Source of the DNA: Puniceibacterium antarcticum | Lineage (GTDB): Bacteria; Pseudomonadota; Alphaproteobacteria; Rhodobacterales; Rhodobacteraceae | Length of the DNA: 64,000 nucleotides | Direction of reading: 5' to 3' | NCBI RefSeq assembly: GCF_002760615.1 | Contig: NZ_AWWI01000042.1 | Coordinates: 1 to 64,000, forward strand | Shown here: positions 18,495-27,803 of the stretch, piece by piece | Position numbering within the stretch: position 1 is the first letter of the stretch | Layout: each line of letters starts with the position of its first letter | The notes under the pieces: model-generated | Seen by the model: the letters and a program-made list of their open reading frames with translations, nothing else | Databases searched by the model: none | Told to the model about the DNA's origin: nothing | Made by a program: the position numbers and the translations under genes

Positions 18495-18998
18495 TCACGA
18501 TTTGAAGAAGTTGTTTTTAAGGATGTAGCGCATGCCACGCAGCCACGAGTCGTCTGTGTTCGAGCGTATGTCGACGGACATGCCACGTACGATCTCTCCG
18601 CTGGTCACATCGCGCATCACCAGGTTCATGTTCAGGATCAGGTTGGAAACCTTCTGCACCTGGCCATGCAGGATGTACGTCGCTCCCAGCTTTTCCCCCA
18701 TGCGCACGTCGCAGCCATAACAATTGCTGGGATTGAAGGTGCGCGCAAGCTCTTCGGAGACGGAGGAGATGTCCATGAAGTCAAAGCCCTGCTCTTTGAA
18801 TGCCTGGGTTACTGTGTCTTCGAGCAGTACGATCCTTTCCGCCTCGTCCGGGCGTTCGCCGAAATAGGCACCTTCGGTCGAGGTGTCGGTGAAGTGGATG
18901 CCGAAAAAAGCGACAGACCCGTGCTGGTCAAGGGCGCCCTGCGCCAGAAGCGGCCCTGCGCAGAACATCAGCAGGACGGAAAGGATGATATGTTTCAT
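18495..18998 (-). CDS. Exported protein of the DUF3280/DUF2380 type
   Basis: 167 residues with signal peptide MKHIILSVLLMFCAGPLLAQ. The mature chain (SVAFFGIHFTDTSTEGA, then LGATYILHGQVQKVSNLIL) resembles lipoprotein-like domains that build outer-membrane assemblies, with a CYGC pair near the middle. An ATG three codons earlier (19007) is possible. First gene of the minus-strand operon and divergent from the gene at 19116, with about 117 bases of shared promoter region. Function unknown; families of this kind appear in many PQQ-dehydrogenase clusters. Confidence 0.8.
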   Translation of the reverse strand: MKHIILSVLLMFCAGPLLAQGALDQHGSVAFFGIHFTDTSTEGAYFGERPDEAERIVLLEDTVTQAFKEQGFDFMDISSVSEELARTFNPSNCYGCDVRMGEKLGATYILHGQVQKVSNLILNMNLVMRDVTSGEIVRGMSVDIRSNTDDSWLRGMRYILKNNFFKS

Positions 18999-19115
18999 GG
19001 GTTGCATCGTGTTGCAGTCGGCAGGGCGCGGCAATGCTCCAAAAGTATTGGTAGGGGTTGCTGCCCATCTCTGGCAGTGTCGCGGCAGGCCCCGGAGGAG
19101 GGGTGGGAGGATACC

Positions 19116-20297
19116 TTGAAATTTTTGCGGATCATGCTGATTTTCGGCGTGTCTTTCCTTGTCGCGGGGCAGGCGCTTGCGGTTGATGTGCGCGCGGTGG
19201 TGTTTCGGATTGATTATCCCACGCTGGCGCCGATTTCCCGCTTTGACCTGCTGCCCGAGGATGTCGGATTTGCCGGCGCACAGCTTGCGCAAGAGGATAA
19301 CATGACCACGGGTCAGTTCCTTGGGCACAGCTACACCCTGAAAACCGTGGGCGTCGCGCCGCAAGAGGCCGATGCGGCCTTCGATGCGTTGCTGGCCGAG
19401 GGCGAGACGCTGATTATCGTCATGGCAAACGCGCCGGATCTTTTGCGCCTGTCCGACAGGGCGGGGAATGGGGTTCTGCTGCTGAACGCTACGGCACGCG
19501 ATACCACCCTGCGCGATGATCAGTGCCGCGCCAACACGCTGCATGTGGCGCCGAGCCGCGCGATGCTGACGGATGCGGTGGCCCAGTTCGCCATGTGGAA
19601 ACGCTGGCCCAGGTGGTTCATGATCCATGGATCCAACCCGGCGGATCAGCTGCTGGCCGCGTCATACCGCACCTCTGCCAGCAAGTTCGGTGCCAAAATC
19701 GTCGAGGAGCGGGAGTTTGCGGATACCGGCGGATCGCGCCGCACCGACACCGGTCATGTGCTGGTGCAAAAGCAGATCCCGGTTTTTGCTCAGGATGCCA
19801 AAGACCATGACATCGTCATTGCTGCGGATGAATCAGACGTCTTTGCCCCCTATCTGCCGTTCCATCTGTGGACGCCTCGACCGACGATGGGCTCTGCCGG
19901 GTTGCGCCCTGTGTCGTTTCACCCTGCACATGAGGCCTGGGGGGCCACGCAATTCCAGCGTCGGTTCGAGGCCCTGACCGGGCGCTATCTGCGTGAAGAG
20001 GATTATCAGGTCTGGCTGTCCCTGCGCGTGATCGGAGAGGCCGTGACACGTACCGGCAGCAACGATGTTGCCACGCTGCGCGGCTACATCCTCTCGGATG
20101 CCTTTGAACTGGCCGCGTTCAAGGGCGTTGCCGTGACCTTTCGCAACTGGAACGGTCAGATGCGCCAGCCGATCCTGCTCTATGACGGGCGCATCACCGT
20201 CAGCGTCTCGCCGCAGGATGGCTATCTGCACCAGCGCTCTCCGCTGGACACCTTGGGGCTGGACGACCCTGAATCCGCCTGTACCGCCTTTGACTGA
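19116..20297 (+). CDS. PQQ-dependent catabolism-associated periplasmic binding protein (PedA1/LutA-like)
   Basis: 393 residues from TTG 19116, chosen because GGGAGG lies 5 bases upstream; ATG 19134 is the alternative. Signal peptide (RIMLIFGVSFLVAGQALA), then a type-1 periplasmic binding fold distantly like branched-chain amino acid binders, lacking the long N-terminal repeats. It belongs to the family that accompanies PQQ alcohol dehydrogenases and whose relatives in Pseudomonas (PedA1) and Methylorubrum were tied to lanthanide uptake. The open frame runs far upstream to 17907, but that part is only the antisense of the minus-strand genes. Confidence 0.85.
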   Translation: MKFLRIMLIFGVSFLVAGQALAVDVRAVVFRIDYPTLAPISRFDLLPEDVGFAGAQLAQEDNMTTGQFLGHSYTLKTVGVAPQEADAAFDALLAEGETLIIVMANAPDLLRLSDRAGNGVLLLNATARDTTLRDDQCRANTLHVAPSRAMLTDAVAQFAMWKRWPRWFMIHGSNPADQLLAASYRTSASKFGAKIVEEREFADTGGSRRTDTGHVLVQKQIPVFAQDAKDHDIVIAADESDVFAPYLPFHLWTPRPTMGSAGLRPVSFHPAHEAWGATQFQRRFEALTGRYLREEDYQVWLSLRVIGEAVTRTGSNDVATLRGYILSDAFELAAFKGVAVTFRNWNGQMRQPILLYDGRITVSVSPQDGYLHQRSPLDTLGLDDPESACTAFD

Positions 20298-20315
20298 ATC
20301 CCTGGGAGGATTGCA

Positions 20316-21290
20316 ATGCATCACCTGTTCCTGACGACCGCGCTTGTGGCGGCTTTGGCGACGCCTGCCTTCGCGAACAAGGTCTTTGTGACCAATGAAA
20401 AGGGCAACACCGTCAGCGTGCTCGACAGTGATACCTGGGAGGTGATCAAGGAATTCGAGGCTGGGCACCGCCCGCGTGGCATCACCATCTCGCCTGACGG
20501 CAAGTTGCTTTATGTGGCGGCGAGCGATGATGATCAGGTTAAAGTCTTCGACACCGACACCTATGAAGAGCTTTATTCCCTGCCGTCGGGGCCCGATCCC
20601 GAACAGTTCGTGCTGAACCCGACAGGCAGCCCTTTGTACATCGCCAACGAGGATGACAATCTCGTCACCGTCACGGATACCGACAGTCACATGGTGCTGG
20701 CCGAGATCCCTGTGGGGGTGGAACCGGAGGGTATGGCGTTGAGCCCGGACACAAAATGGGTGGTGAACACGTCAGAGACGACGAACATGGCGCATTTCAT
20801 TTCCACCGACGATTACAAGATCAAGCACAACGTGCTGGTCGACCAGCGCCCGCGCTATGCCCGGTTTACCGATGACGGCACATTGCTGTTCGTGACCTCG
20901 GAAATCGGTGGTACGGTCAGCGTTATCGGCATTGCTGAGGACGGCACCCCGACGCTGAAGACAAAAATCGGATTTGGGCTGCCCGGTGTTCTGCCGGAAT
21001 GGCTGCAGCCGGTCGGCGTGCGGGTGACGACGGACGACAAATGGGCCTTTGTGGCGCTGGGACCGGCCAATCGTGTGGCGGTGATCGACGTCGAAAAGCT
21101 TGAGGTCGTGAAATATATCCTTGTGGGGCAAAGGGTGTGGCAGATGGCCTTTACCCCGGACGAGAAATACCTGATCACCACAAATGGCAATTCCAACGAC
21201 GTGACCGTGATCGACGTGGCCGACCAGACCGCGATCAAGTCGATCCAGGTGGGGCAGCAACCCTGGGGCGTTGTCGTCGCACCGGACTGA
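20316..21290 (+). CDS. PQQ-dependent catabolism-associated beta-propeller protein (PedA2-like)
   Basis: 324 residues with signal peptide MHHLFLTTALVAALATPAFA. Seven repeated blades with YVTN-type strands (KVFVTNEKGNTVSVLD, LYVAASDDDQVKVFD, LYIANEDDNLVTVTD, then AFVALGPANRVAVID). It starts 18 bases after the binding-protein gene with GGGAGGA before ATG. Relatives are adjacent to the same binding protein in PQQ-alcohol-oxidation clusters, so the pair likely works together in the periplasm. Whether the propeller binds the metal, the dehydrogenase or the transporter is not visible. Confidence 0.87.
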   Translation: MHHLFLTTALVAALATPAFANKVFVTNEKGNTVSVLDSDTWEVIKEFEAGHRPRGITISPDGKLLYVAASDDDQVKVFDTDTYEELYSLPSGPDPEQFVLNPTGSPLYIANEDDNLVTVTDTDSHMVLAEIPVGVEPEGMALSPDTKWVVNTSETTNMAHFISTDDYKIKHNVLVDQRPRYARFTDDGTLLFVTSEIGGTVSVIGIAEDGTPTLKTKIGFGLPGVLPEWLQPVGVRVTTDDKWAFVALGPANRVAVIDVEKLEVVKYILVGQRVWQMAFTPDEKYLITTNGNSNDVTVIDVADQTAIKSIQVGQQPWGVVVAPD

Positions 21291-21320
21291 TCGGGTGACA
21301 CATTCCTTGGGAGGGGACAG

Positions 21321-22295
21321 ATGAACAAGAGCCTGAAATTCGCAACTGTGGTGTTTGTCGGCGTGATTGCCGCCACCGGAGTCTGGGCGCAGGATCTGCC
21401 CGTCATCCGCGCCGCAGTGCTGCAGATCGGCACGGTGAATTGGGAGCTGAGCACGATCATCGACGCCGCTCTGGACGAGAAGCATGGTTTTGATCTGCAG
21501 ATGCAGCCCTATGCCGACAACGGCGCGACACGTGTTGCGGTTGAAGGGGGCGAGGCGGATATCGCCGTTGCCGACTGGATCTGGGTCGCGCGGCAGCGGG
21601 CGGCGGGTAAGGAGTATGTTTTTGTTCCCTATTCCAAGGCCGTAGGCGGCGTGGTTGTCCCGGAAGACAGCACTGCAAGCACCTTGCAGGATCTCAGGGA
21701 TGGCAAGATCGGCATCGCGGGCGGGCCGCTGGACAAGAGCTGGCTGATCCTGCGCGCCTATGCGCAACAGGAATACGGCATGGACCTCAAGGCTGACACA
21801 GAACAGGTGTTTGGGGCGCCGCCGCTGATCTTCAAATCCGGTCTTTCGGGCGATCTTGATGGGGCGATCAACTTCTGGCACTTTCTGGCCAAGATGAAAG
21901 CGGGCGGCATGCGAGAACTGATTTCGGTCGAGGCCGCCTCGACCGCGCTGGGGTTGAATCCCGAAACGCCGCTGCTTGGCTATTACATGAAACAGAGCTT
22001 TATCGACTCCCATCCCGGGATCGCGCAGGCGCTATATGACGCCTCGCAGGAGTCTAAGGCGCTGATGGCCGGTGAGCCGACGGTATGGGAGGCGTTGCGC
22101 CCGCAGATGAACGCCGGGACCGACGCCGAGTTCGAGACGCTGAAGGCCGATTACATCGCCGGATCACCCGCGCGCGGGCCGGTTGATCTGGACGGTGCCG
22201 ACAAGTTCCTGCAGCTGATGGCCGATCTGGGGGGCGAAGAGCTGGTCGGGCAGGCGACGACCCTGCCCGAGGGCCTGTTCGCGGATGTGAAGTGA
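21321..22295 (+). CDS. ABC importer substrate-binding protein, NMT1/SsuA-like
   Basis: 324 residues with signal peptide MNKSLKFATVVFVGVIAATGVWA. Type-2 periplasmic binding fold of the SsuA/TauA/ThiY kind, with VAVEGGEADIAVADWIWV in the hinge region and a DKSWLILRAY motif. No lipobox is seen. Ligand is unknown; family members bind sulfonates, nitrate or thiamine precursors. It follows the propeller gene by 30 bases and overlaps the permease by 4, so importer and PQQ-associated proteins form one operon. This importer replaces the ABC-2-type PedBC pair found beside PedA1A2 in Pseudomonas. Confidence 0.85.
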   Translation: MNKSLKFATVVFVGVIAATGVWAQDLPVIRAAVLQIGTVNWELSTIIDAALDEKHGFDLQMQPYADNGATRVAVEGGEADIAVADWIWVARQRAAGKEYVFVPYSKAVGGVVVPEDSTASTLQDLRDGKIGIAGGPLDKSWLILRAYAQQEYGMDLKADTEQVFGAPPLIFKSGLSGDLDGAINFWHFLAKMKAGGMRELISVEAASTALGLNPETPLLGYYMKQSFIDSHPGIAQALYDASQESKALMAGEPTVWEALRPQMNAGTDAEFETLKADYIAGSPARGPVDLDGADKFLQLMADLGGEELVGQATTLPEGLFADVK

Positions 22296-23056
22296 CAGCC
22301 CGCCCGATGATCGAAAAAGGCCTTGTTCCGGCGCTCTCGCTTATCGGGCTTTTGCTGTTGTGGGTTGTGGCGGCGGCGCTGACTGCTGATGCGACGATCC
22401 TGCCAACGCCTTGGTCCCTTGTCGGGCCGTTCCTGCGCGAACTTCAGTCCGGAGAGCTGCTGTTTCATCTGGGTCATACGCTGCTTCGGGTGATCTGGGC
22501 CTTTGTTCTGGCAATGACTGTCGGCATGGCGCTGGGTCTGGTCATGGGGCGGTTTCCAAAGGTGGACCGCTGGCTGGATCCCTGGCTGGTGGTGTTTCTG
22601 AACCTGCCGGCGCTGGTGCTGATCGTTCTGTGCTACCTCTGGATAGGGCTGAACGAGACGGCGGCAATTGTTGCAGTGACGCTGAACAAGGTGCCCAATG
22701 TCACGACGATGATCCGCGAAGGCGCGCGGTCCTTCAGCCCGGATCTGGACGCCATGGCGACGGTCTATCGCATGCCGCCGGTCACACGTTTGCGCCATGT
22801 GCTGTTGCCGCAGCTGGCGCCTTTTGTCGCTGCCGCTGCGCGGTCGGGTGTCGCGGTGATCTGGAAAATTGTGCTGGTGGTGGAATTTCTGGGCCGTTCA
22901 AGCGGGATCGGGTTCAAGATTCATCTGTATTTCCAGCTGTTCGATGTGCGTATGGTGCTGGTCTATGCGCTGTCCTTCATCATCGTCATGCTGGTGGTTG
23001 AATGGTCTGTCCTGCAACCTTGGGAACGGCGCGTGCGCCGCTGGCGGATCGCATGA
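22292..23056 (+). CDS. ABC importer permease, SsuC-type
   Basis: 254 residues with about six membrane segments and the EAA-type cytoplasmic loop (DAMATVYRMPPVTRLRHVLL) followed by P-Q-L-A-P. GTG start at 22292 overlaps the binding-protein stop by 4 bases, and the stop overlaps the ATPase start. It is the membrane channel of the importer with 21321 and 23053. No substrate hint is visible within the membrane segments. Confidence 0.9.
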   Translation: MTARPMIEKGLVPALSLIGLLLLWVVAAALTADATILPTPWSLVGPFLRELQSGELLFHLGHTLLRVIWAFVLAMTVGMALGLVMGRFPKVDRWLDPWLVVFLNLPALVLIVLCYLWIGLNETAAIVAVTLNKVPNVTTMIREGARSFSPDLDAMATVYRMPPVTRLRHVLLPQLAPFVAAAARSGVAVIWKIVLVVEFLGRSSGIGFKIHLYFQLFDVRMVLVYALSFIIVMLVVEWSVLQPWERRVRRWRIA

Positions 23057-23658
23057 TCAAGGTCGATGTCACCCGCAAGTTTTATGGCGACACCCAGATT
23101 CTGGGACGTATCGCTTTCGAGATCAAGCGAGGCGAGACGGTGGCCGTGCTTGGCCCGTCTGGCGTGGGAAAATCGACCCTTCTGAGGATCATTGCGGGGA
23201 TAGATCACACATACGAGGGGCAGGTCACGCGGCCCGAAAAGATGGCGATCGTGTTTCAGGAACCGACGCTTTTGTTGTGGCGATCTGTCCTGCAAAACCT
23301 GATGCTGATCCATCCCGGCCTGTCGGATCACGCGGCCCGGGGGATGCTGGAGAAGGTCGGGATTGGCGGCAAGGCGGATCTGTTTCCCGGTCAGTTGTCT
23401 TTGGGTCAGCAGCGGCGGCTGGCATTGGCGCGGGCTTTTGCGGGCGATCCGGAGTTCCTGATCATGGATGAACCCTTTGTGTCGCTGGATCCGCAGACGG
23501 CCGAGGTGATGCTGGCGCTGACCGAGACGCTGATTGCCGAGGTGCGACCGGCGACCCTGTTTGTCACCCATGCCCGGGCTGAGGCCGAGCGCTTGCGTGC
23601 GCGAATTCTGGAATTGCGCGGCACCCCGGCATCGCTCGCGCCGAGGCTTGTCTTGTGA
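23053..23658 (+). CDS. ABC importer ATP-binding protein, SsuB-type
   Basis: 201 residues: Walker A GPSGVGKST, Q-loop VFQEPTLL, signature LSLGQQRRLALARAF, Walker B EFLIMDEP, and H-loop VTHA. It is shorter than typical SsuB (about 250) because the C-terminal tail is missing; all ATPase motifs are intact. ATG 23053 overlaps the permease stop. It energises the importer and ends the plus-strand operon; the following hairpin belongs to the opposing serine-cycle operon. Confidence 0.92.
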   Translation: MIKVDVTRKFYGDTQILGRIAFEIKRGETVAVLGPSGVGKSTLLRIIAGIDHTYEGQVTRPEKMAIVFQEPTLLLWRSVLQNLMLIHPGLSDHAARGMLEKVGIGGKADLFPGQLSLGQQRRLALARAFAGDPEFLIMDEPFVSLDPQTAEVMLALTETLIAEVRPATLFVTHARAEAERLRARILELRGTPASLAPRLVL

Positions 23659-23670
23659 AGTGACGTCCTG

Positions 23671-23709
23671 ACGAAAAAGGCCAGAGCGTGGAGGAGACAC
23701 GCTCTGGCC
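23671..23709 (-). terminator. Intrinsic terminator of the serine-cycle operon
   Basis: A perfect 12-base stem (GGCCAGAGCGTG 23679-23690 with CACGCTCTGGCC 23698-23709, 7-base loop). Read on the minus strand it is followed by TTTTTCG, a proper terminator just after hprA. On the plus strand there is no T-tract, so it may only weakly stop the ABC operon. Confidence 0.85.
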
Positions 23710-23739
23710 ACTCAGGTCGCAACCATCGGGAGAGACTGG

Positions 23740-24708
23740 TTACGACACAGGGTTGGGCACCGGCTTTCCGGCGAAAAAGGCGTCGAGGTTGTCGGCGACC
23801 ATGTTGCCCATATCCTCGCGCGTTTCAGTTGTGGCGCTGCCAAGGTGCGGCAGCAGCACAGTGTTTTCCATGGCGATCAGTTCGGCGGGCACGTCCGGTT
23901 CGCCCTCGAACACATCCAGACCGGCGCCGCCCAGCTTGCCATCTTGCAGCGCCGCAATCAGGGCTCTCTGGTCGATGACATCGCCCCGGGCGGAGTTGAT
24001 GAGCATGCCCTTGGGCCCGATCAGCGCCAGCCGTTCGGCGTTCATCATATGAGTGTTTGCGCCGCCGCCCGGCAGATGCAGCGACACGACATCGGACGCC
24101 GCCAGCACATCCTCGATCGTGTCCAGACGCATCGCCTGCAACCCGTCCAGCTTTTCCGCCGACACGTCGCTGCGGTTGAAGAACACCACATTCATGCCGA
24201 AGGCCGCCTGTGCCCGCCGGGCGGTGGCGATGCCGATGCGACCCATGCCGATGATGCCCAAAACCTTGCCGCCAAGGCGCGTGCCCATCATGTGGGTGGG
24301 GCGCCAGCCCGCCCATTTCCCGGCGCGCAGCTCGCGTTCGCCTTCGCCCGCGCGGCGGGCCAGCATCAGCATCAGGGTCAGCGCCGTGTCCGCGGTGCAG
24401 TCGGTCAGCACGCCCGGCGTGTTGGTCACGGTCAGACCCGCGCCTGTCGCCGCAGTAATGTCGATGTGGTTGAAGCCCACACCGTAATTGCCAAGGATCC
24501 GGGCGCGGTGGCCGCCCGTAAAAATCGACGCGGGCAGCTTGTCGGAAACCGTCGGGCAGACGGCGTCGTGGTCATTCAGGGCCGCGCCGATGGCGTCAAT
24601 CGTCATCGGCACGTCGTCGGTGTTCAGCGTGACATCGTAATCGACGGACAGTCGTTTTTCGACGGTGTCCGGCCAACGACGCGTCAGCAGGATCTTCTTT
24701 TTGGTCAT
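23740..24708 (-). CDS. hprA: Hydroxypyruvate reductase / D-glycerate dehydrogenase
   Basis: 322 residues of the D-2-hydroxyacid dehydrogenase family. In the serine cycle it reduces hydroxypyruvate (from SgaA) to D-glycerate. Rossmann GMGRIGIATARRA, substrate Arg in NSARGDVID, Glu in VFEGEPD and catalytic His in LLPHLGSAT are present. It overlaps mtkB by 4 bases and is the last gene of the operon. Sequence alone does not exclude glyoxylate reductase, but the neighbours make the assignment firm. Confidence 0.9.
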   Translation of the reverse strand: MTKKKILLTRRWPDTVEKRLSVDYDVTLNTDDVPMTIDAIGAALNDHDAVCPTVSDKLPASIFTGGHRARILGNYGVGFNHIDITAATGAGLTVTNTPGVLTDCTADTALTLMLMLARRAGEGERELRAGKWAGWRPTHMMGTRLGGKVLGIIGMGRIGIATARRAQAAFGMNVVFFNRSDVSAEKLDGLQAMRLDTIEDVLAASDVVSLHLPGGGANTHMMNAERLALIGPKGMLINSARGDVIDQRALIAALQDGKLGGAGLDVFEGEPDVPAELIAMENTVLLPHLGSATTETREDMGNMVADNLDAFFAGKPVPNPVS

Positions 24709-25604
24709 GCAGCTACTTTCTTGCCCGTCAGCACGGATTCGACGGTTTCGCCAAAGGCTGCGGGGTGCGGAACGATAGTGTGGCCAGCCTCGCGGATGAT
24801 CTCAACCTTTTCCTGCGCGGATTCGCCAAAGGCCGAGACGATGGCACCGGCATGGCCCATACGCTTGCCCTTGGGCGCGGACAGACCGGCGACATAGGCC
24901 ATCAGCGGTTTTTTCATATGTGCCCGGGCCCATTCGGCGGCTTCGGCCTCTTGCGGGCCGCCGATTTCGCCGATCATCACGACCGCGTCGGTGTCGGGGT
25001 CCTGTTCGAACAGTTCGAGCACGTCCTTGAACGAAAAGCCGTTGATCGGATCGCCACCAATGCCGACCGAGGTCGAAACCCCGATCCCGCGTGCCTTCAT
25101 CTGGCTTGCGGCCTCGTAGCCTAGCGTTCCCGAACGGCCCACGATTCCGACCCGGCCGGGGATGTAGATGTTGTCGGGCATGATGCCCATCATCGCCTCG
25201 CCGGGTGTGATGGTGCCCGCGCAGTTGGGGCCTGTCAGGATCATGCGATCCTCTTTCTTGTAGCGGCGCATGTAGCGTTTCACGCGCATCATGTCCTGCG
25301 ACGGGATGCCATCGGTGATGCAGACGCAGTATTTGATGCCCGCATCTGCCGCTTCCATGATGGAATCCGCAGCAAAGGGGGGCGGGACAAAGACGATGGA
25401 GGCCTGCGCCCCAGTCTCGGCCACGGCGCCCTTGACGGTGTTGAACACCGGCAGATCCAGATGCGTGCCACCGCCCTTGCCGGGGGTGACGCCGCCGACG
25501 AGATTGGTGCCGTAGGCCTTCATCTCTGCGGCATGAAAGGTGCCGATGCGTCCGGTAAAGCCCTGGACGATCACCGGCGTGGTCTTGTTCAGAAGAATGG
25601 ACAT
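24705..25604 (-). CDS. mtkB: Malate-CoA ligase (malate thiokinase) alpha subunit
   Basis: 299 residues of the succinyl-CoA synthetase alpha family: N-terminal CoA-binding [13 protein letters not shown] and phospho-histidine in [12 protein letters not shown]. With MtkA it forms malyl-CoA from malate, CoA and ATP, the step before cleavage by Mcl. Placement between mtkA and hprA, rather than beside TCA genes, argues for malate over succinate. It starts 14 bases after mtkA and overlaps hprA by 4 bases. Confidence 0.93.
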   Translation of the reverse strand: MSILLNKTTPVIVQGFTGRIGTFHAAEMKAYGTNLVGGVTPGKGGGTHLDLPVFNTVKGAVAETGAQASIVFVPPPFAADSIMEAADAGIKYCVCITDGIPSQDMMRVKRYMRRYKKEDRMILTGPNCAGTITPGEAMMGIMPDNIYIPGRVGIVGRSGTLGYEAASQMKARGIGVSTSVGIGGDPINGFSFKDVLELFEQDPDTDAVVMIGEIGGPQEAEAAEWARAHMKKPLMAYVAGLSAPKGKRMGHAGAIVSAFGESAQEKVEIIREAGHTIVPHPAAFGETVESVLTGKKVAA

Positions 25605-25618
25605 CGCGTATTTCCCCC

Positions 25619-26797
25619 TCAGGCTGCGTTGCGTTGCGTGGATTTCAGGGCAGCGACGGCAGCGACAGCGGCGTCTTTCAGCGTATCGGCTGTGATGACA
25701 TGGGGCGCCTTTTCGCGCAGGATGGCCTTGCCCTCATCCACCTTGGTGCCGGACAGACGCACGATCAGGGGCATGTCAACGCCGACCTCTTCGATGGCCT
25801 TCACGACGCCCTCGGCCACCCAGTCGCAGCGATTGATGCCGGCGAAGATGTTCACGAGGATCACCTTGACGTTTTTGTCCTGCAGTACCGCACGGAAGCT
25901 TTTTGCCACCCGTTCAGGGGATGCACCGCCGCCGATGTCGAGGAAATTGGCCGGTTCGCCGCCTTCGATCTTGATCATGTCGAGCGTCGCCATGGCAAGG
26001 CCGGCACCGTTGATGATGCAGCCGATATCACCATCAAGGCCGACATAGGACAGACCGCGATCCGAGGCGAAGGTTTCACGCGGGTCCTCTTGCGACTTGT
26101 CGCGCAGTTCTGAGATTTCCGGGCGCCGGAACAGGGCGTTTTCGTCAAACGACATCTTGGCATCCAGCGCGATCACCTCGCCCTTGGAGACAACCAGCGG
26201 GTTGATTTCGAGCATGGAGGCATCAAAGTCGCGAAACACCCGGTAGCAGCCAAGGATCGTATCGACCGCCTTGCCGATCAGTGCGCCGTCCAGACCCAGA
26301 CCAAATGCGATCTCGCGCGCCTGAAATTCGCGCATGCCGAGGCCGGGATCGACCGAGGCACGGACGAGGCTGTCAGGCTCTTCCTCGGCGATCTGTTCGA
26401 TCTCCATCCCGCCAGAGGACGAGGCGACAATCATGATCCGCTCTTCCTTGCGGTCGAGGACGAAGCCCAGATAGAGTTCACGCTCGATCGGCACGGTTTC
26501 TTCGATGTAGAGCCGGTTGATCAGCTTGCCTGCGGGGCCGGTCTGGTGTGTGACCAGCTTCTGGCCCAGCAGCTTTTCAGCTGCCGCTGCCACCTCCTTG
26601 TCATTGCGGCACAGCACGATCCCGCCGGCCTTGCCCCGAGCGCCGGAATGGACCTGCGCCTTGACGACCCAGGCTTCTCCACCAATCTCGGTCGCACGGT
26701 AGGCGGCCTGTTCGGGGCTGTAGGCTAGGCCGCCACGGGGCATGCGGATGCCGTGCGTGGCCAGCAATTCCTTGGCCTGATATTCATGGATATCCAT
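25619..26797 (-). CDS. mtkA: Malate-CoA ligase (malate thiokinase) beta subunit
   Basis: 392 residues, start at [12 protein letters not shown] (26797), which is the usual beginning of the SucC/MtkA ATP-grasp family; an upstream in-frame ATG would add a basic leader. ATP-grasp domain at about 1-230 ([14 protein letters not shown]) and a C-terminal ligase domain with the glycine-rich [10 protein letters not shown]. It follows mcl by 22 bases and pairs with MtkB. The order sgaA-mcl-mtkA-mtkB-hprA matches a serine-cycle island. Confidence 0.93.
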   Translation of the reverse strand: MDIHEYQAKELLATHGIRMPRGGLAYSPEQAAYRATEIGGEAWVVKAQVHSGARGKAGGIVLCRNDKEVAAAAEKLLGQKLVTHQTGPAGKLINRLYIEETVPIERELYLGFVLDRKEERIMIVASSSGGMEIEQIAEEEPDSLVRASVDPGLGMREFQAREIAFGLGLDGALIGKAVDTILGCYRVFRDFDASMLEINPLVVSKGEVIALDAKMSFDENALFRRPEISELRDKSQEDPRETFASDRGLSYVGLDGDIGCIINGAGLAMATLDMIKIEGGEPANFLDIGGGASPERVAKSFRAVLQDKNVKVILVNIFAGINRCDWVAEGVVKAIEEVGVDMPLIVRLSGTKVDEGKAILREKAPHVITADTLKDAAVAAVAALKSTQRNAA

Positions 26798-26819
26798 CTT
26801 AAGTCCTCCCTTAATCCGG

Positions 26820-27764
26820 TTATGCTGCGCGCGCCTTGAGCACCTTCTGGACGGCAAGCACGTTGTTCGCCATCTTCTCCGACGCGGCGTCGATCATCTT
26901 GCCGTCGAGGCTGGCCGCGCCCTTGCCCTGTTCTGCCGCCTCTTTCAGCGCGACAAGGATACGTTCGGCGCGCTGCACCTCGGCGTCGGTGGGCGAGTAC
27001 TCCTCGTTCGCCATGTCGATCTGGCTGGGGTGGATGGCCCATTTGCCTTCGATCCCCAGCGCCGCGCCGCGTTTGCAGGCATCGCGGAAGCCGTCGGGAT
27101 CGCTGAAATCCCCAAACGGTCCGTCGATGGGGCGCAACCCATAGGCGCGACAGGCGGTGGTCATGCGCGACAGGGCGGCGTGCCACTGGTCGCCCGGATA
27201 GTTCGGGTTCAGACCGCCGATGTTGACTGTGCGTGCCTTGTGGAAGGCGGCATAGTCGGCCACGCCGAAATGCATCGCCTCGAGCCGGGACGGGGCTGCT
27301 GCAAGTGCTTCGACATTGGCCATGCCGAGGGGGGTTTCGATCAGCGCCTCTAGCCCGACCTTGCGCTTGTAGCCCATTGCCATCTCGATCTGGTTGCACA
27401 TGGCTTCGACCATGTAGACGTCAGCGGGCAGGCCAACCTTTGGGATCAGGATTACATCGAGCTTGGAGCCCGCCTGTTCCATCACATCCACCACGTCGCG
27501 ATACATATAATGGGTGTCGAGACCATTGATGCGCACCGAGGTGACCTTGTTCTTGCCCTTCCAGTCGATGTCGTTCAGCGCCTCGATGCAGTTCTTGCGC
27601 GCCTGTTCCTTGTCATTCGGCGCGACTGCATCTTCGAGGTCGAGGAAGACGACATCGGCATTGCTGTCCGCCGCCTTCTGGATCATCGCAACGTTTGAAG
27701 CAGGCACCGCGAGGGTCGAGCGCTGCAACCGGGCGACGCGCATACCGTGTACTGTATGGCTCAT
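26820..27764 (-). CDS. mcl: L-malyl-CoA lyase
   Basis: 314 residues of the CitE/HpcH aldolase family. It cleaves malyl-CoA to acetyl-CoA and glyoxylate; many alphaproteobacterial homologues also use beta-methylmalyl-CoA. Typical motifs are seen: [14 protein letters not shown] near residue 40, [17 protein letters not shown] and the Mg-site region [10 protein letters not shown]. The start at 27764 is preceded by GGAAAG. It lies 39 bases after sgaA in the serine-cycle operon. Confidence 0.94.
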   Translation of the reverse strand: MSHTVHGMRVARLQRSTLAVPASNVAMIQKAADSNADVVFLDLEDAVAPNDKEQARKNCIEALNDIDWKGKNKVTSVRINGLDTHYMYRDVVDVMEQAGSKLDVILIPKVGLPADVYMVEAMCNQIEMAMGYKRKVGLEALIETPLGMANVEALAAAPSRLEAMHFGVADYAAFHKARTVNIGGLNPNYPGDQWHAALSRMTTACRAYGLRPIDGPFGDFSDPDGFRDACKRGAALGIEGKWAIHPSQIDMANEEYSPTDAEVQRAERILVALKEAAEQGKGAASLDGKMIDAASEKMANNVLAVQKVLKARAA

Positions 27765-27803
27765 TTTCTGTGGTCTTTCCTGTTGGTCAATGGATCGCTC
27801 CGA

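Noticed and set aside
17907-19115. Upstream extension of the binding-protein frame
   Set aside because: The open frame runs back over the minus-strand SRPBCC and DUF genes. A ribosome site and signal peptide at 19116 fix the real start.
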